From contig NZ_RZIJ01000006.1 in the NCBI RefSeq assembly GCF_003989665.1, forward strand, positions 124,001 to 188,000: a stretch of 64,000 nt of DNA, written 5' to 3'. Shown here one piece after another: positions 62,334-64,000 of the stretch (the stretch's first letter is position 1; every line of letters begins with the position of its first letter). Under the pieces are notes generated by a model that did not search any database, had not been told where the DNA came from, and saw only the letters and a program-made list of their open reading frames with translations. This DNA comes from Azospirillum doebereinerae. GTDB lineage: Bacteria; Pseudomonadota; Alphaproteobacteria; Azospirillales; Azospirillaceae. A program made the translations under genes and the position numbers.

Positions 62334-64000
62334 TCAGAGGGTCTTGAGATACTCCAGCAATTCCCAGCGCTGGGTGTCGGTCAGGCCGGCGCCGAACTCG
62401 TGTCCGGTGTTGCGGTTGCCCGGTTTGGTGGTGTCGAACAGGAAGGTCGAGGTCGCCGCCGCCGAATCCACACCGACCTTGACCGGGTCGAGCGCGCCGC
62501 CGCCCATCTTGAAGGCCACCGACCGCTGCGAGACCGGCAGCAGCATCTCGTACAGGTTCGGTACCGAGCCGTTGTGCATGTAGGGCGCGCTTGCCCAGAC
62601 GCCGTCGAGCGGACGGGCCTTGTAGGCGAGCAACGACTTGATGGTCTCGGCCAGCGCTTCCTCGTCCTTGGTGGCCTGACCGCCGGTCGCCGCCCGGCCG
62701 GACGGAGCGGCCTTGGACGCGGCGGCGGCGGCCTTGGCCGGGGCGGGCACCGGGCCTTGCGGTTTCTCCTGCTGGCTCAGCGCGGCGATGACCCGCTTGT
62801 GGTCTTCGCTCAGGGGTTGGCCCGGCTTGACGAGCGGCGTGGTGTCGAGCGTTCCCTCCGGTGTCACCGCCGATGCCGACCACGTGGCGGCGGTCCGGGG
62901 CGCCAGCCAGGGAGCCGGGGCCTTGTCGCCCATCAGCAGATCACCGGCCAGCTTGGGTTCGCGCGCCAGATCGCCGATGATGGCCCCGATCACGGCGTTC
63001 GAAAGCAGGCTCGCTGCCAGATCGGGGTTCGCCAGCGGCGTCCCGCCCAGAAGCTTCGGCGGCATGGCGATGCCGGCGATGGCGCCGGTGTCCATCTTGC
63101 GGCACAGCGCGTCCACCGCCATCTTCGGGTCGGCGGCGTAGTTGACGGTGATCATCTTCGCCGCGACCGCGGCGTCGACGCCCTTGGTGCAGATCGTGCC
63201 GAAGGCGGCGATGACCGCCTTGGCGTTGCTTGGCTGGGCCCAATTGAACAGCGGCACCATGATGATGGGCGCCGTCGTGTAGGTCTCGCCGCGTGGCAGG
63301 GGGCTGTGGCAGCTCACGCAGTTCTGCTGGTAGATCGTCTCGCCGGCGGCGGCCTTGATGGTGTTGACGGGACCGGCGAGGCTGTCGGGCCACACGGGCG
63401 ACCGCAGCGTGCGGAGCAGATTCTCCATCGCCACCAGTTCCCGACCGCGCACGGTCGAATCGTAATAGTAGTGCGCGATGTCCTTTGGGGGCTTCAGCGC
63501 GATCTTGCCGAACACGCCCAGCACCTCGCCGGAGTTGCGGCCCAGCGCGTCGATCGCGGTCGCGTTGCTCAGGAGGCCGTTCCACTGCACGCGCGGCTGA
63601 TGCGGTGCGTCCCACAGGACCGGGTAGCTGACCGGCGCGTCGGGGTGGCGGCTGTTGGCGGGCAGGTTGAGATCGATCGCCCCCACGCGGTTGAAGATCA
63701 TGCCGAAGGCGTCGGTGCGCATCGGACCCCAGGGGGTTCCCGGCGTGCTCTGCGCCACGAAGAGGGCGAAGCTGGCGTCGAACGCCTTGACCGCGTCGAA
63801 CAGGGCGAGCCTCTGCTCCGGCGTGGCGTTGGGGCCGAGCACCCGGCCGGCGAAGGGTTCGAACACGCCGTCCACGGTGACGGTGGTGTGGACGGCTTGG
63901 CTCAGCGCGGCGATGAAGCCGTAGAGATCGCCGGTGGTCACGGCGCCGTCCAGGCGGATGGTCTTGCCGTTGACCGTCACGTCGCCGGTGTGGCAGGCGG
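62334..64000 (-). CDS. Cytochrome c peroxidase-like multi-haem protein, N-terminus cut by window edge
   Basis: At least 555 residues; the frame is open to the right window edge, and the first visible residues are ACHTGD, consistent with the end of a CxxCH haem-c site. A second site is QNCVSCHSPLP. The C-terminal part reads YKARPLDGVWASAPYMHNGS, VPNLYEMLLPVSQR and GNRNTGHEFGAGLTDTQRWE, typical of a di-haem cytochrome c peroxidase-like family. A disordered Ala/Pro-rich insert lies around KAAAAASKAAPSGRAATGG. The signal peptide expected for a periplasmic protein is outside the window. Peroxidase activity is not established. Confidence 0.78.
   Translation of the reverse strand, partial: ACHTGDVTVNGKTIRLDGAVTTGDLYGFIAALSQAVHTTVTVDGVFEPFAGRVLGPNATPEQRLALFDAVKAFDASFALFVAQSTPGTPWGPMRTDAFGMIFNRVGAIDLNLPANSRHPDAPVSYPVLWDAPHQPRVQWNGLLSNATAIDALGRNSGEVLGVFGKIALKPPKDIAHYYYDSTVRGRELVAMENLLRTLRSPVWPDSLAGPVNTIKAAAGETIYQQNCVSCHSPLPRGETYTTAPIIMVPLFNWAQPSNAKAVIAAFGTICTKGVDAAVAAKMITVNYAADPKMAVDALCRKMDTGAIAGIAMPPKLLGGTPLANPDLAASLLSNAVIGAIIGDLAREPKLAGDLLMGDKAPAPWLAPRTAATWSASAVTPEGTLDTTPLVKPGQPLSEDHKRVIAALSQQEKPQGPVPAPAKAAAAASKAAPSGRAATGGQATKDEEALAETIKSLLAYKARPLDGVWASAPYMHNGSVPNLYEMLLPVSQRSVAFKMGGGALDPVKVGVDSAAATSTFLFDTTKPGNRNTGHEFGAGLTDTQRWELLEYLKTL

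Overview
The window is a stretch of GC-rich (by eye about 68 %) alphaproteobacterial DNA, best matched to Azospirillum or a close Rhodospirillales relative. The clues are the gene order (radA-cvpA-purF-SDR; purN-purM divergent from DUF2066-CDP-alcohol transferase-AI-2E-HdaA; TPR protein-bamB-der; uvrC-pgsA-mobB), an aa3 oxidase subunit IV peptide, an LdtR-type regulator, a fused CysN/CysC (NodQ-like) protein and an ethylene-receptor-like kinase. It looks chromosomal: most genes are housekeeping. I saw no rRNA, tRNA, CRISPR array, transposase or integrase.

Layout. 1-7.2 kb: divergent sulfate-assimilation operons (siroheme synthesis, sulfite reductase and DUF934 on the minus strand; cysH-cysD-cysNC on the plus strand) separated by a short region with two related palindromes. 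7.4-10.7 kb: ArsC-like protein and a nitrate/sulfonate/taurine-type ABC importer. 10.9-13.5 kb: an FtsH paralogue and an XRE-cupin regulator. 13.5-20.8 kb: signalling island with a periplasmic binding protein, a SiaA-type PP2C phosphatase, an OmpR-type regulator, a histidine kinase, SiaC (DUF1987), SiaB (a GHKL-fold kinase) and a receiver-DUF3369-kinase hybrid. 21-29 kb: two coiled-coil membrane proteins, the oxidase peptide, purN/purM and a five-gene operon. 29.2-35.7 kb: LdtR-type regulator, a glycine-rich AAA ATPase and three orphan NarL/LuxR-type regulators. 35.9-46.1 kb: TPR protein, bamB, der, map-nudix-cupin, radA-cvpA-purF-SDR. 46.2-53.3 kb: small proteins, a pteridine-reductase-like SDR, uvrC-pgsA-mobB and asd. 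53.5-64 kb: tail-collar protein, prfC, ethylene-receptor-like kinase with response regulator, an ATP-grasp/alpha-E and transglutaminase pair, and a cytochrome c peroxidase-like protein cut by the window end.

How parts work together. The two cys operons together carry sulfate activation, APS/PAPS reduction, sulfite reduction and siroheme supply. In the signalling island the SiaA phosphatase and SiaB kinase should set the phosphorylation of SiaC, but the usual diguanylate cyclase SiaD is replaced by a histidine kinase translationally coupled to siaC. Upstream of asd lies a candidate threonine attenuator: a 25-codon leader with five consecutive Thr codons followed by mutually exclusive hairpins. 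The kinase at 55.8-57.3 kb carries the ethylene-binding residues of plant ETR1 at a constant offset.

Dispersed GC-rich palindromic repeats sit in four intergenic gaps. The strongest leads for follow-up are the asd attenuator, the SiaABC-histidine kinase module and the ethylene-receptor-like kinase.
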